DNA of 64,000 bases from Micromonospora inositola (GTDB lineage Bacteria > Actinomycetota > Actinomycetes > Mycobacteriales > Micromonosporaceae), in NCBI RefSeq assembly GCF_900090285.1, contig NZ_LT607754.1, forward strand, positions 2,790,001 through 2,854,000, read 5' to 3'. Made by a program: the position numbers and the translations under genes. This document shows, one piece after another, positions 8,436-18,095 of this stretch. Positions within the stretch are counted from its first letter, which is position 1. Every line of letters starts with the position of its first letter. The notes under the pieces were generated by a model, which searched no databases, was not told the DNA's origin, and saw nothing but the letters and a program-made list of their open reading frames with translations.

Positions 8436-9456
8436 CACGGACCTCCTGCGCGAAGTGGCACGCGCTGGTCCGGCCGTCGCCGAGGACCAGGTCGTGCGGC
8501 ACCACGTCCACGCAGACCTGCTGCACGTACGGGCACCGGGGGTGGAACGGGCAGCCGGAGGGGATCCGCATCAGGTTCGGCGGCAGCCCCTTGATGGTGG
8601 AGAGGGCCTGCCCACGTACGTCCATCCGCGGGATCGACTCGAGCAGCCCCTTGGTGTACGGGTGGGCCGGCGCCCGGTACAGCGAGCGCACGTCGGCGTG
8701 CTCGACGATCCGGCCGGCGTACATGACCGCGATCCGGTCCGCGACGCCGGCGACCACGCCGAGGTCGTGGGTGATCAGGATCATCGCCATGTTGAGGTCG
8801 CGGCGCAGGTCGGCCAGCAGGTCCATGATCTGGGCCTGCACGGTGACGTCGAGCGCCGTGGTCGGCTCGTCGGCGATCAGCACCTTCGGGTCCAGCGCCA
8901 GCGCCATCGCGATCATGACGCGCTGCCGCATGCCGCCGGAGAACTGGTGCGGGTAGTCGCCCAGCCGCTTCGCCGCCGCCGGGATCTTCACCAGGTCCAT
9001 CAGCTCGACCGCCCGGCGTCGGGCGTCGGCCTTGGACATCCCCTCGCGCTGGCGCAGCGTCTCGCCGATCTGCCAGCCGACCGGGAAGACCGGGTTCAGC
9101 GCGGAGAGCGCGTCCTGGAAGATCATCGCGATCTCCTTGCCACGCACCTGCCGGCGCTGCTCCTCCGACTGGGTCAGCAGGTCCCGGCCCTGGTACAGGA
9201 TCTGGCCGGAGCGGACGTGCGCCGGGGGAGTGTCGAGGATGCCCATGATCGCCTGCGCGGTGACCGACTTGCCGGAGCCGGACTCGCCGAGCACGGCCAG
9301 CGTCTCGCCGGCGTCCAGGTGGTACGAGACCCCGTTGATCACCCGGGCCACGCCCTCGTGGGTGCGGAACTCGACGTGCAGGTCGCGTACCTCGAGCAGG
9401 TGGCCGCCGGGCGGGGTGGGAGAAGCCGGCGTCGGCCGGACAGCGGACTGGGTCAT
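8419..9456 (-). CDS. oppD: Oligopeptide/dipeptide ABC transporter ATP-binding protein (OppD type)
   Basis: The 345-residue ATPase has Walker [11 protein letters not shown]-loop in [15 protein letters not shown], signature [15 protein letters not shown], Walker [13 protein letters not shown] and H-loop HDLGVV. Its C-terminal tail, [16 protein letters not shown], is typical of the OppD/DppD family. The ATG at 9456 is used; the frame extends 12 codons upstream into the oppC end, but the ATG has GGTGA close by. It starts 7 nt after oppC. It pairs with OppF to power peptide import. Confidence 0.92.
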   Translation of the reverse strand: MTQSAVRPTPASPTPPGGHLLEVRDLHVEFRTHEGVARVINGVSYHLDAGETLAVLGESGSGKSVTAQAIMGILDTPPAHVRSGQILYQGRDLLTQSEEQRRQVRGKEIAMIFQDALSALNPVFPVGWQIGETLRQREGMSKADARRRAVELMDLVKIPAAAKRLGDYPHQFSGGMRQRVMIAMALALDPKVLIADEPTTALDVTVQAQIMDLLADLRRDLNMAMILITHDLGVVAGVADRIAVMYAGRIVEHADVRSLYRAPAHPYTKGLLESIPRMDVRGQALSTIKGLPPNLMRIPSGCPFHPRCPYVQQVCVDVVPHDLVLGDGRTSACHFAQEVRDDSAR

Positions 9457-9463
9457 GAGAGTG

Positions 9464-10420
9464 TCACCGCAGCTTCGGGTCGAAGGCGTCACGGATCGCG
9501 TCGCCGAGCATGATGAACGCCAGCACGGTCAGCGCGAGGAAGGTCGAGGGGACGATCAGCGGCGTCGCCGACTCCCGCATGTGGATCCGGCCGGTGTCGA
9601 TGTCCTGGCCCCACGAGATGGTCGGCGCCTTGAGGCCGATGCCCAGGAAGGAGAGCGTCGCCTCGGCGGCGATGAACGAGCCGAGCGCGATGGTCAGCAC
9701 CACGATGGCCGGGGCCAGCGAGTTCGGCAGGATGTGCCGCCACATGATCCGGCCGTGGCCGGCGCCGAGCATCCGGGCCGCCGCGACGTAGTCCTGCTCC
9801 TTCGCGGTGATCACCGACGAGCGCACCACCCGGGCGGCCGTGGTCCAGCCGAGGATGGCCAGCACGAAGATCACCGCCGTGATCCGGACCGTCGGGCTGG
9901 CGTTGCCGACCCGCTTGAGCAGCACGATCGCGGCCAGCAGCAGCGGGATGCCGAGCACCACGTCGATCACGCGGGAGAGCACCGCGTCGATCCAGCGGCC
10001 GAAGTAGCCGGCCAGCATGCCGATCACCAGCGCGATCACCCCGGTGCCCAGCGCGGAGAGCGCGCCGACCAGCAGCGAGGCGCGAGTGCCGTAGACCGCG
10101 CGGGAGTACGTGTCGCAGCCCTGAAAGTCGTACCCGAAGATGGCCCCGCCGGACGGCCCGGCGTGCTGCCGGGAGAGCAGGCAGTCGCTCGGGTCGTTCG
10201 ACGTGAACAGGCCGGGGACCACGGCCATCAGGGTGAAGATGACCACCAGCGCCAGCGAGATCCAGAAGATCGGGTTGCGCCGCAGGTCGCGCCAGGCGTC
10301 GCCGGCCAGGCTGCGCGGCTTGTGCGCCGCGCCGATCTGGTTGGGCGTGCCCGGCTCGCCGGAGGGGCCCCGGCGGGCGGCCTGGTTCTCGGTCGCCGCC
10401 ACCGTCTCAAAGTCACTCAT
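9464..10420 (-). CDS. oppC: Oligopeptide/dipeptide ABC transporter permease (OppC type)
   Basis: This 318-residue membrane protein has an N-terminal cytoplasmic tail, a first helix (about 53-73), a periplasmic loop and the five-helix permease core. The EAA loop reads EQDYVAAARMLGAGHGRIMWRHILPN, and the C-terminus is the family hallmark GDAIRDAFDPKLR. The ATG overlaps the oppB stop by 8 nt. The loop has two Cys residues (SDCLL and QGCDT) that may form a disulfide. It forms the translocation channel with OppB. Confidence 0.92.
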   Translation of the reverse strand: MSDFETVAATENQAARRGPSGEPGTPNQIGAAHKPRSLAGDAWRDLRRNPIFWISLALVVIFTLMAVVPGLFTSNDPSDCLLSRQHAGPSGGAIFGYDFQGCDTYSRAVYGTRASLLVGALSALGTGVIALVIGMLAGYFGRWIDAVLSRVIDVVLGIPLLLAAIVLLKRVGNASPTVRITAVIFVLAILGWTTAARVVRSSVITAKEQDYVAAARMLGAGHGRIMWRHILPNSLAPAIVVLTIALGSFIAAEATLSFLGIGLKAPTISWGQDIDTGRIHMRESATPLIVPSTFLALTVLAFIMLGDAIRDAFDPKLR

Positions 10421-11351
10421 AGCGGATCCTCGGGTCGAGTACGGCGTACAGGACGTCCACCACCAGATTCGAGACCAGGTAGACCACGACGAGCACGCTG
10501 ACGATGCCCACCACCAGCGGCCCGTCCTCGGTGCGGATGCCGCGGAAGAGGTTGAAGCCCACACCGGGGATGTTGAAGACGCCCTCGGTGATGATCGCGC
10601 CGCTCATCAGGTTGCCCAGCTCGACACCGAGGAAGGTGACCACCGGGATGAGCGAGTTGCGCAGCACGTGGACGCTGACGATCCGGCGCTTGACCAGGCC
10701 CTTGGACCGGGCGGTGCGCACGTAGTCGGCGCGCAGGTTCTCCGCCACCGAGGTACGGGTCAGCCGCAGCGCGGTCGCCAGCGACAGCGAGCCGAGCACG
10801 ATGCCCGGCAGCAGCAGCGCGTAGAAAGTCGGCTCGGCGCCGGCGGTGGGCGGGAAGAGCTGCCACTTGACGCCCAGGAAGTACTGGGCGAGCGGCGCCA
10901 GCACGATGGTCGGGATGCCGAGCACCAGCAGGGTGAGCACCAGCGTCGAGTTGTCGAAGATGCTGGCCCGCCGGATGCCGGCGATCACGCCGGCGGTGAC
11001 GCCGAAGATGATCGCCACGGCGAGCGCAATCAGCGCGAGCTGCACGGTGACCGGCCAGGCCGCCTGAAGGATGTCGCCGATCTGGCGGCCGGTCAGCGAC
11101 TGGCCGAGGTCACCCTGGAGCAGGCTCTTGACGTAGTCGAAGTAGCGGTAGAAGAAGCCACCGACGCCGGTGGCGTCCAGGTGGTACTTCTCGGTCAGGT
11201 ATGCCCGCTGGGCCGCCGTCACCGGCCGTTCGCCCGCGAGGGCCTGGATGGGGTCGCCCTGGCCGGCGAACATCAGCGCATAGACGATCAGGGTGGTCCC
11301 GAAGAACGCGAGGACCATCTGCAGTAGGCGCCGCAAGATGTAGCGGAACAT
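10413..11351 (-). CDS. oppB: Oligopeptide/dipeptide ABC transporter permease (OppB type)
   Basis: The 312-residue permease starts with the typical OppB N-terminus (MFRYILRRLLQMVLAFF), then a large extracytoplasmic loop (about 30-100) with GDPIQALAGERP and GDLGQSLTGR. The permease core has EAA loop residues ADYVRTARSKGLVKRRIV and the C-terminal DVLYAVLDPRIRYE. The gene overlaps oppC by 8 nt. It is separated from the binding-protein gene by about 197 nt that include a strong hairpin. Confidence 0.92.
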   Translation of the reverse strand: MFRYILRRLLQMVLAFFGTTLIVYALMFAGQGDPIQALAGERPVTAAQRAYLTEKYHLDATGVGGFFYRYFDYVKSLLQGDLGQSLTGRQIGDILQAAWPVTVQLALIALAVAIIFGVTAGVIAGIRRASIFDNSTLVLTLLVLGIPTIVLAPLAQYFLGVKWQLFPPTAGAEPTFYALLLPGIVLGSLSLATALRLTRTSVAENLRADYVRTARSKGLVKRRIVSVHVLRNSLIPVVTFLGVELGNLMSGAIITEGVFNIPGVGFNLFRGIRTEDGPLVVGIVSVLVVVYLVSNLVVDVLYAVLDPRIRYE

Positions 11352-11501
11352 GCTTAGCAGTCTCTCCGGAAAAATGCGAAAGGGTCGCAGGACGGCATCT
11401 CTGGTCGTACCGGAAATATCCGAAGCGCATGCCGTCCGGCCCGGGGGAGGCCGGCGCCGCCACCGACGCCGGGCGTGCCGCCCGGGCCGGATAGCGCGGT
11501 T

Positions 11502-11535
11502 CGGGCCACCCGGGCGTCGTCGCCCGGGTGGCCCG
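11502..11535 (-). terminator. Hairpin between oppA and oppB (terminator or attenuator)
   Basis: A perfect 14-bp stem (11502-11515 with 11522-11535) and a GTCGTC loop lie 14 nt after the oppA stop. This placement would let the binding protein be made in excess of the permease genes transcribed beyond it. The 197-nt gap holds nothing else that I can name. Confidence 0.75.
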
Positions 11536-11548
11536 CACCATGGTCAGC

Positions 11549-13153
11549 TCAGCTGGCCGCTTCGATCTTGACGAGGTTGACCCGCTGGAACAGGTCCACC
11601 TCGACGTTCTTGACCTTGGACGAGTGGCCGAACACGTTCTCGCCGAAGCGGAGCGGGATCACCGGCATGTCCTTGGCCAGGATGTCCTCCGCCTGCTGGT
11701 ACTTGGCGATCGCCTCGTCCTGCGTCTTGGCGGCCGAACCCTCCTTGACCAGCTTGTCGAACTCCGGGTTGCTGTAGCCGTAGTAGTTCGACGAGCCGTT
11801 GGTGCTGTACAGCGGGCCGAGGTAGTCCTCCATGGACGGGTAGTCCATGACCCAGCCCATCCGGAACAAGCCGACCGGCTGCTTCTTCTCGACCTTGGTG
11901 AGCAGGTCGGCGAACTTCGGCTCGGCCGAGCCGACCACGTCGACGCCCAGGTTGGCCTTCAGCTGGTTGGCGGTGGCGTCGACCCAGTCCTTGTGACCGC
12001 CGTCCCCGTTGTAGGAGATGACGATCTTCGACGGGCCGCCCGCGGCCTGGTAGAGCTTCTTGGCCTCGGTCGGGTTGAATTCACCCGCCGCACCGGTGGT
12101 GTTGTCCCGGTAGCCCGGCAGCACCGGCGAGACGAACGAACGGGCCGGCTGCTGCGAACCCTTGAAGATCGACTTGGTGATCTCGTCCCGGTCGATCGCC
12201 ATCGAGATGGCCTTGCGCACGTCCGGGTTGCTGAAGTTCTTGTCGAACGTCGGGAACGCCAGGAACTGGAACGACGACATCGGGCTGGTCTGGTACCGGT
12301 CGCCCAGGTCGGTCGGCGCGGTGCTCAGGTTCTCGGTCGGGATCGTCGGGAGGACGTCCAGGTTGTCCCCCTGCACGTCCGCGTAGGCCGCGCTGAGCTG
12401 CTGGTAGACCCGGAACTCGACGCCCTTGACCTTGGGCTTCTCGCCCGCGTACGCGTCGTACCGCTCGACGTCGATCTTGGCGTCGTGCTGCCAGGTGCCC
12501 TTCATCTTGAACGGGCCCTGACCGATCGGCGCCTGCTCGTACGAGTCCTTCAGCACGCCCGGGGCGGAGAACGCGGCCTCGGGCAGCGGGTAGAAGGAGG
12601 TGTAGCCGAGCATCGTCTTGAAGTCGATGTACGGCTCGGACAGCGTCACGGTGAAGGTGAGGTCGTCGACCTTCTTCAGCCCGGACATCGTCTTGGCCTT
12701 CGGCTTCTCGCCCTGCAGGTCCTGGTAGCCGGCGATCTTCTCGAAGAAGTAGCTGCCGCCCTGGCCGTTGGGGGCGTACGCGCCGTAGTTCCACGCGTTG
12801 ATGTAGTCCTCGGACGTGACCTTCTCACCGTTGTGGAAGGTGAAGCCGTCCTTCAGCTTGATCGTCCAGACCTTGTTGTCCGACGACGTCACCGACTGGG
12901 CCGCCACCTCGTACGGCTTGTTCTGCGCGTCGTAGTCGACGAGCGGGCTGAACAGGCCGGCGAGCACCTGGGCACCCGATACCTCGGTGGTGTTCGACGG
13001 AACCAGGTGCTGCGGCTCGCTGATCTGGATGCTTACGGCCGCGTTGGGGTCGCTGCTGCCGGATCCGCTGCCTCCGCCGCTGCCGCAGGCCGCGAGGCCC
13101 AGGGTCACCGCGAGCGGGAGGGCGGTCCAGGCGGCGAGCCTACGAACTCGCAT
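11549..13153 (-). CDS. oppA: Oligopeptide-binding lipoprotein (OppA family, SBP_bac_5)
   Basis: The 534-residue protein has a lipoprotein signal with lipobox LAAC (Cys23) and a Gly/Ser linker. The solute-binding fold shows the family motif DNKVWTIKLKDGFTFHNGEKV and VRKAISMAIDRDEI, typical of extracellular solute-binding family 5. It captures oligopeptides outside the cell and delivers them to OppBC. It is the first gene of the importer 1 operon and is followed by a hairpin. The specificity (oligo- versus dipeptide or other) cannot be read from the sequence. Confidence 0.92.
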   Translation of the reverse strand: MRVRRLAAWTALPLAVTLGLAACGSGGGSGSGSSDPNAAVSIQISEPQHLVPSNTTEVSGAQVLAGLFSPLVDYDAQNKPYEVAAQSVTSSDNKVWTIKLKDGFTFHNGEKVTSEDYINAWNYGAYAPNGQGGSYFFEKIAGYQDLQGEKPKAKTMSGLKKVDDLTFTVTLSEPYIDFKTMLGYTSFYPLPEAAFSAPGVLKDSYEQAPIGQGPFKMKGTWQHDAKIDVERYDAYAGEKPKVKGVEFRVYQQLSAAYADVQGDNLDVLPTIPTENLSTAPTDLGDRYQTSPMSSFQFLAFPTFDKNFSNPDVRKAISMAIDRDEITKSIFKGSQQPARSFVSPVLPGYRDNTTGAAGEFNPTEAKKLYQAAGGPSKIVISYNGDGGHKDWVDATANQLKANLGVDVVGSAEPKFADLLTKVEKKQPVGLFRMGWVMDYPSMEDYLGPLYSTNGSSNYYGYSNPEFDKLVKEGSAAKTQDEAIAKYQQAEDILAKDMPVIPLRFGENVFGHSSKVKNVEVDLFQRVNLVKIEAAS

Positions 13154-13566
13154 TGAGCCTCCTCATCTCCTCACGCTGCGCAGTCAGGCCCGCCGTTGGG
13201 TGACGCTGCGCAACGATGGGTAACGGTAGGTCGTCGGAGGCGGTTCGGCAACGAGAGCGTTGCGAAGGCGTAACGGACTGGGGCCCCAGGTCTTGTCGGC
13301 GCTCGCTGGCCGTGCTATGAGGAAGTCCCAGATATGCTGGTCAGTGGCGTTGCTCGGACCGTGTTGCCGCGCCCTTCGAGAGCCATCGAGGGTGTTCGGG
13401 GTCTTGCGGGCGCGCCGTCCGGTCTACGCCGGTTCATGATCGGCTGTCCGTCCCGTTGTGTGGCGCGCACCACATTTTGTTACTGTGAGTGACTCTGCCC
13501 ACGTGACGGATAGTCACGGTTTGCCGTCGTCGGCCCGCCGGCCGGCGCACGTGAGACGATCGGTGC
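13154..13566. other. 413-nt divergent intergenic region between oppA and folD
   Basis: No gene is apparent. It holds a direct repeat ACGCTGCGCA (near 13173 and 13203), an inverted repeat GCAACG-AGAG-CGTTGC (13248-13263), a TTCATGATCG half-site resembling the palindromic repeat arm (near 13435) and TGTGG-CGCGCA-CCACA near 13459. The promoters of both flanking genes must lie here, but I cannot place them firmly. Confidence 0.5.
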
Positions 13567-14427
13567 GTGACGGCGACGATCCTGGACGGCAAGGCGACCG
13601 CGGCGGAGATCAAGGACGAGCTGCGGGTACGGGTCAAGGCGCTCGCGGAGCGGGGCATCACCCCCGGACTGGGCACCGTCCTGGTCGGCGCCGACCCCGG
13701 CTCCCAGGCGTACGTCAACGGCAAGCACCGGGACTGCGCCGAGGTGGGCATCGCCTCGATCCGGCGGGAGCTGCCCGCCGACGCCACCCAGGCCCAGCTC
13801 GACGAGGTGCTCACCGAGCTCAACGCCGACCCGGCCTGCCACGGCTACATCGTGCAGCTGCCGCTCCCGGCCCACCTGGACACCCAGCGCGCGCTGGAGA
13901 TGATCGACCCGGACAAGGATGCCGACGGGCTGCACCCGGTCAACCTGGGCCGGCTGGTGCTCGGCTACGAGGGCCCCCTGCCCTGCACCCCGCGCGGCAT
14001 CGTCGAGCTGCTTCGCCGGTACGACGTCGCGCTGCGCGGCGCCAAGGTCGCCCTGGTCGGCCGGGGCAACACGGTCGGGCGCCCGCTCGGCCTGCTGCTG
14101 ACGCGGCGCAGCGAGAACGCCACCGTGACCCTCTGCCACACCGGCACCCTGGACCTCGCCGCGCACACCCGGGCGGCCGACATCGTCATCGTCGCGGCCG
14201 GCGTGCCGGGACTGCTCACCGCCGACATGGTCACCCCGGGCGCCACCGTGGTCGACGTCGGTATCACCAGGGTCATCGGCGCGGACGGCAAGGGCCGCTA
14301 CACCGGCGACGTGGATCCCGAGGTGGCCGAGGTTGCCGGCGCGCTGGTGCCGATGCCGGGCGGCGTCGGCCCGATGACCCGGGCGATGCTGCTGACCAAC
14401 GTCGTCGAGCGCGCCGAGCGCGGCTGA
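13567..14427 (+). CDS. folD: Bifunctional methylene-THF dehydrogenase / methenyl-THF cyclohydrolase
   Basis: FolD interconverts 5,10-methylene-, methenyl- and 10-formyl-THF with NADP, supplying formyl groups to PurN and PurH. The 286-residue protein has [18 protein letters not shown] (catalytic Lys in the YxxxK pattern), the signature [13 protein letters not shown], and [13 protein letters not shown]. The Rossmann loop is [18 protein letters not shown] and the C-terminal signature [14 protein letters not shown]. It starts at GTG 13567 with no convincing Shine-Dalgarno. It stands alone, 122 nt before mdh. Confidence 0.96.
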   Translation: MTATILDGKATAAEIKDELRVRVKALAERGITPGLGTVLVGADPGSQAYVNGKHRDCAEVGIASIRRELPADATQAQLDEVLTELNADPACHGYIVQLPLPAHLDTQRALEMIDPDKDADGLHPVNLGRLVLGYEGPLPCTPRGIVELLRRYDVALRGAKVALVGRGNTVGRPLGLLLTRRSENATVTLCHTGTLDLAAHTRAADIVIVAAGVPGLLTADMVTPGATVVDVGITRVIGADGKGRYTGDVDPEVAEVAGALVPMPGGVGPMTRAMLLTNVVERAERG

Positions 14428-14549
14428 TCCGCCCGGGGCGGTGTGTCGTTACGCCCAAGCGCGTCATAACCGTCCGCCCCTGGCCCGATCGGTGCCAGGA
14501 TGGCTGATACGGTCCGGAAAACCGACTGGTATCAGGGAGTGGGACGACC

Positions 14550-15500
14550 ATGGGTAAGAAGGTCACTGTCGTCGGCGCCGGGTTCTACGGCTCCACCACC
14601 GCACAGCGCCTGGCCGAGTACGACATCTTCGACACCGTCGTGATCACGGACATCGTGGAGGGCAAGCCGGCGGGTCTCGCGCTGGACCTCAACCAGTCGC
14701 GCGCGGTCGAGGGCTTCGAGACCAAGGTCGTGGGCGTCACCACCGGCCCGAATGGCGAGGGCTACGAGGCCATCGAGGGTTCCGACGTCGTTGTCATCAC
14801 CGCCGGGCTGCCCCGCAAGCCGGGCATGAGCCGGATGGACCTGCTGGAGACCAACGCCAAGATCGTTCGCCAGGTCTCCGAGAACGTCGCCAAGTACGCC
14901 CCGAACGCGGTCGTCATCGTCGTCTCCAACCCGCTCGACGAGATGACCGCGCTGGCCCAGCTCGCCACCCAGTTCCCGAAGAACCGGGTGCTCGGCCAGG
15001 CCGGCATGCTGGACAGCGCCCGGTTCACCAACTTCGTCGCGGAGGCGCTGAACGTACCGGTGAAGTCGGTCAAGACCCTCACCCTCGGCTCGCACGGCGA
15101 CACCATGGTGCCGGTGCCGTCCAAGAGCACCGTCAACGGCAAGCCGCTGCGTGAGGCGATGCCCGCCGAGCAGATCGAGGAGCTGGTCGTCAAGACCCGC
15201 AACGGTGGCGCCGAGGTGGTCGCCCTGCTGAAGACCGGCTCGGCGTACTACGCCCCGTCGGCCGCCGCCGCCCGGATGGCCAAGGCCGTCGCCGAGGACT
15301 CTGGCGAGATCATGCCGGTCTGCGCCTGGGTCGACGGCGAGTACGGCATCTCCGGCGTCTACCTGGGCGTCGAGGCCGAGATCGGCCGCGAGGGCATCCG
15401 CCGGATCGTCGAGACCGACCTTGACGCCGACGAGCTGGCCAGCCTCAAGGCGGCCGCCGAGGCCGTCCGCGCCAAGCAGGCCGACGTCGCCAACATGTGA
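14550..15500 (+). CDS. mdh: Malate dehydrogenase (LDH-like group)
   Basis: This NAD-dependent enzyme oxidises malate to oxaloacetate in the TCA cycle. The 316-residue protein begins MGKKVTVVGAGFYGSTTA (Rossmann loop). NAD versus NADP preference is suggested by the acidic ITDIVEG. Catalytic features are PRKPGMSRMDLL with its substrate-binding Arg residues, VSNPLDEM, and LGSHGDTMVP with the proton-relay His. The substrate Arg loop and length match the LDH-like MDH family rather than the Streptomyces-type Mdh. ATG 14550 has GGGAG upstream. A 17-bp terminator hairpin follows. Confidence 0.95.
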   Translation: MGKKVTVVGAGFYGSTTAQRLAEYDIFDTVVITDIVEGKPAGLALDLNQSRAVEGFETKVVGVTTGPNGEGYEAIEGSDVVVITAGLPRKPGMSRMDLLETNAKIVRQVSENVAKYAPNAVVIVVSNPLDEMTALAQLATQFPKNRVLGQAGMLDSARFTNFVAEALNVPVKSVKTLTLGSHGDTMVPVPSKSTVNGKPLREAMPAEQIEELVVKTRNGGAEVVALLKTGSAYYAPSAAAARMAKAVAEDSGEIMPVCAWVDGEYGISGVYLGVEAEIGREGIRRIVETDLDADELASLKAAAEAVRAKQADVANM

Positions 15501-15515
15501 CCCGAGCTCAGCCCA

Positions 15516-15553
15516 CGGAGGGGCACGCCGGCACCCGCCGGCGTGCCCCTCCG
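15516..15553. terminator. Terminator after mdh
   Basis: A perfect 17-bp stem (15516-15532 with 15537-15553) with an ACCC loop lies 16 nt after the mdh stop, between convergent genes. Its inner part, GCCGGC-ACCC-GCCGGC, is identical to that of the icd terminator. Confidence 0.85.
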
Positions 15554-15616
15554 CCGTTCCCACCCCTCCCGCCCCCGCCCGGCTCCCGCCCGGGGCCCGG
15601 GTGGGGTGGGGCCGGG

Positions 15617-16423
15617 TCAGAGGGCGACGAAGGGGGTGCCCAGGTGGGGGGTGGCGAGGAGGGCGGGGCCGTGCGCGGTGAGGGTGCGGAGCAGGGTCGT
15701 GCGGGAGGCGCGGGCGGTGGCCGGGTCCTCCTCGTGGGCGTACGCCAGGTCGGGGTCGACGAGCTGGATGGCGTGGACCAGCAGGTCGCCGGTGATCAGC
15801 AGGCGCTCGTCGGTCGCCTCCACCAGCACCGACTGGTGGCCGGGGGTGTGGCCGGGGGTGCTCAGCGCGCGTACCCCCGGGGTCAGTGGGGTGTCACCGT
15901 CGACCACCCGGAGCTGGCCGGCGGCGCGCAACGGACCGACCAGCCGGGCCGGCAGCTCGGGGTGGAACAGCTCCAACGCGTCCAGCTCGGCCCGCTGCAC
16001 CAGGTGGTCCGCGTTCGGGAAGTAGGGGTGGCCGGGCGCGCCGGCCACCGCCCAACCGATGTGGTCGCTGTGCAGGTGGGTGAGGACCACGGTGCGCACG
16101 TCGGCGGGGTCGATGCCGGCGGCGGACAGTTCCTCCGGCAGCCGGCCGGGCGCCGGCGCCCAGCTCGCGGCGGGGGAGTCGGCCGGGCCGATCCCGGCGT
16201 CGACCAGGGTGACCGGCCCGTCGCCGGCGCGTAGGGCGAAGCAGCGGAACTGCAGCCACCACCCTCCCTGAGCGGTCACCGACGCGGGATCGCGCCGGTC
16301 GGCCTCGCGCCAGTCCGCCTCCGTGGCGTCCGGGAACGCCTCGACCCGGGGCTGGAAGAACCGGCCCTCGCCGTCGGTGAGGGCGGTGACCGTGATAGAC
16401 CCGAGGGTGCGGCTCAGTGGCAT
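15617..16423 (-). CDS. MBL-fold metallo-hydrolase
   Basis: The 268-residue protein carries the metallo-beta-lactamase superfamily motif THLHSDHIG (HxHxDH), then STPGHTPGHQSV and ITGDLLVHAIQL, which supply the further metal ligands; a final ATPHLGTPF fits the last His. This layout is that of MBL hydrolases such as lactonase-like and PqsE/AttM-like enzymes. The substrate is unknown. The start at ATG 16423 gives MPLSRTLGS; the open frame upstream is antisense to icd. It is convergent with mdh and divergent from icd, sharing a 135-nt promoter region with the latter. Confidence 0.9.
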   Translation of the reverse strand: MPLSRTLGSITVTALTDGEGRFFQPRVEAFPDATEADWREADRRDPASVTAQGGWWLQFRCFALRAGDGPVTLVDAGIGPADSPAASWAPAPGRLPEELSAAGIDPADVRTVVLTHLHSDHIGWAVAGAPGHPYFPNADHLVQRAELDALELFHPELPARLVGPLRAAGQLRVVDGDTPLTPGVRALSTPGHTPGHQSVLVEATDERLLITGDLLVHAIQLVDPDLAYAHEEDPATARASRTTLLRTLTAHGPALLATPHLGTPFVAL

Positions 16424-16507
16424 CCGGTGATGCTGCCAGCGATCTCCTGCGCCGTACACCCCGATTCCCGGCCGACCGAGGCCGGCTGGGGCACCCCGGC
16501 CAGTTTC

Positions 16508-16523
16508 CAGTACGCTCGTACTG
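16508..16523. promoter_or_regulatory. Inverted repeat upstream of icd
   Basis: CAGTACG-CT-CGTACTG is a perfect 7-bp-arm inverted repeat about 35 nt before the icd start, in the divergent region shared with the MBL hydrolase. It is a candidate operator; no regulator is known. Confidence 0.4.
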
Positions 16524-16558
16524 CTTGAGCAAGTGTCCCCCGAGAGGAGCGCCGGCCG

Positions 16559-17776
16559 ATGGCGAAGATCAAGGTAAACAACCCGGTCGTGGAAATCGAC
16601 GGCGACGAGATGACCCGGATCATCTGGAAGCAGATCCGGGAGCAGCTGATCCTGCCGTACCTCGACGTCGACCTGCACTACTACGACCTGTCGATCCAGC
16701 ACCGCGACGAGACCGACGACCAGGTCACCGTCGACGCCGCCAACGCCATCAAGCAGCACGGCGTGGGCGTCAAGTGCGCGACCATCACCCCGGACGAGGC
16801 CCGGGTGGAGGAGTTCGGCCTGAAGAAGATGTGGCGGTCGCCGAACGGCACGATCCGCAACATCCTCGGCGGCGTCGTCTTCCGCGAGCCGATCATCATG
16901 TCCAACGTGCCGCGGCTGGTCCCCGGCTGGACCAAGCCGATCATCATCGGCCGGCACGCCCACGGTGACCAGTACAAGGCCACCGACTTCGTCGTCCCCG
17001 GCCCGGGCACGGTGACCATCACCTACACCCCGGCCGACGGCGGCACCCCGATGGAGATGGAGGTCGCCAACTTCCCCGGCGGCGGCATCGCCATGGGCAT
17101 GTACAACTTCGACGAGTCGATCCGGGACTTCGCCCGGGCCTCGTTCCGCTACGGCCTGGACCGCAACTACCCGGTCTACCTGTCCACCAAGAACACCATC
17201 CTCAAGGCGTACGACGGCCGGTTCAAGGACATCTTCGCCGAGGTCTTCGAGGCGGAGTTCAAGGACCAGTTCGCCGCCGCCGGCATCACCTACGAGCACC
17301 GGCTGATCGACGACATGGTCGCCGCCGCGCTCAAGTGGGAGGGCGGCTACGTCTGGGCCTGCAAGAACTACGACGGTGACGTGCAGTCCGACACCGTCGC
17401 GCAGGGCTTCGGCTCGCTCGGCCTGATGACCTCCGTCCTGCTCTCCCCGGACGGCCGTACGGTCGAGGCCGAGGCCGCGCACGGCACGGTCACCCGGCAC
17501 TACCGGCAGTGGCAGAAGGGCGAGAAGACCTCGACCAACCCGATCGCCTCGATCTACGCCTGGACCCGGGGCCTGGCCCACCGGGGCAAGCTGGACGGCA
17601 CCCCGGCGGTCACCGAGTTCGCCAACACCCTGGAGCAGGTCATCGTCGACACCGTCGAGGGTGGTCAGATGACCAAGGACCTCGCGCTGCTCATCTCGCG
17701 GGACGCTCCGTGGCTGACCACGGACGAGTTCATGAACGCGCTCGACGAGAACCTGGCGCGCAAGATCAACGCCTGA
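16559..17776 (+). CDS. icd: NADP-dependent isocitrate dehydrogenase (dimeric, type II)
   Basis: The enzyme oxidatively decarboxylates isocitrate to 2-oxoglutarate. The 405-residue length and the sequence ([73 protein letters not shown]) match the eukaryote-like dimeric NADP-IDH family rather than the monomeric type known from several actinobacteria. The substrate-binding Ser of SPNGTIRN is present. ATG 16559 has GAGAGGAG upstream. A terminator follows at 17793. Confidence 0.96.
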   Translation: MAKIKVNNPVVEIDGDEMTRIIWKQIREQLILPYLDVDLHYYDLSIQHRDETDDQVTVDAANAIKQHGVGVKCATITPDEARVEEFGLKKMWRSPNGTIRNILGGVVFREPIIMSNVPRLVPGWTKPIIIGRHAHGDQYKATDFVVPGPGTVTITYTPADGGTPMEMEVANFPGGGIAMGMYNFDESIRDFARASFRYGLDRNYPVYLSTKNTILKAYDGRFKDIFAEVFEAEFKDQFAAAGITYEHRLIDDMVAAALKWEGGYVWACKNYDGDVQSDTVAQGFGSLGLMTSVLLSPDGRTVEAEAAHGTVTRHYRQWQKGEKTSTNPIASIYAWTRGLAHRGKLDGTPAVTEFANTLEQVIVDTVEGGQMTKDLALLISRDAPWLTTDEFMNALDENLARKINA

Positions 17777-17792
17777 TTCCGCCCCGCGTCAC

Positions 17793-17830
17793 CGACGGAG
17801 CCCGCCGGCACCCGCCGGCGGGCTCCGTCG
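17793..17830 (+). terminator. Terminator after icd
   Basis: A perfect 17-bp stem (17793-17809 with 17814-17830) with an ACCC loop lies 16 nt after the icd stop. The inner 16 nt are the same as in the mdh terminator. From here to 18038 I see no supported gene. Confidence 0.85.
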
Positions 17831-18038
17831 TACCCGGGCGGACGCTCACGGCCCCACGCGCCCGCCGCGTCCCGTCCGGCCCGACCGGGGTGCGCGTCAC
17901 TGGCGCGTTGGCGGGTCGTTGAGCTAGGTGGACGTGATGCCAGTCCCGTCCAGGAAGGTTGACCGCGGTCGCCTCGCGGCCCGAGTGCCGATCAGCCAGC
18001 CTTCCCGGCTGTCGCGCACAGCCAGCCGTCCCTTCCCT

Positions 18039-18066
18039 GCGGGGGGCCCTGTCCCGGGCCCCCCGC
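18039..18066 (-). terminator. Terminator after galT
   Basis: A perfect 11-bp stem (GCGGGGGGCCC at 18039-18049 with 18056-18066) and loop TGTCCC lie 30 nt past the galT stop on the minus strand. Confidence 0.75.
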
Positions 18067-18095
18067 GCCCTGTTCCCCCGCCTTCCGCGTCGGGT

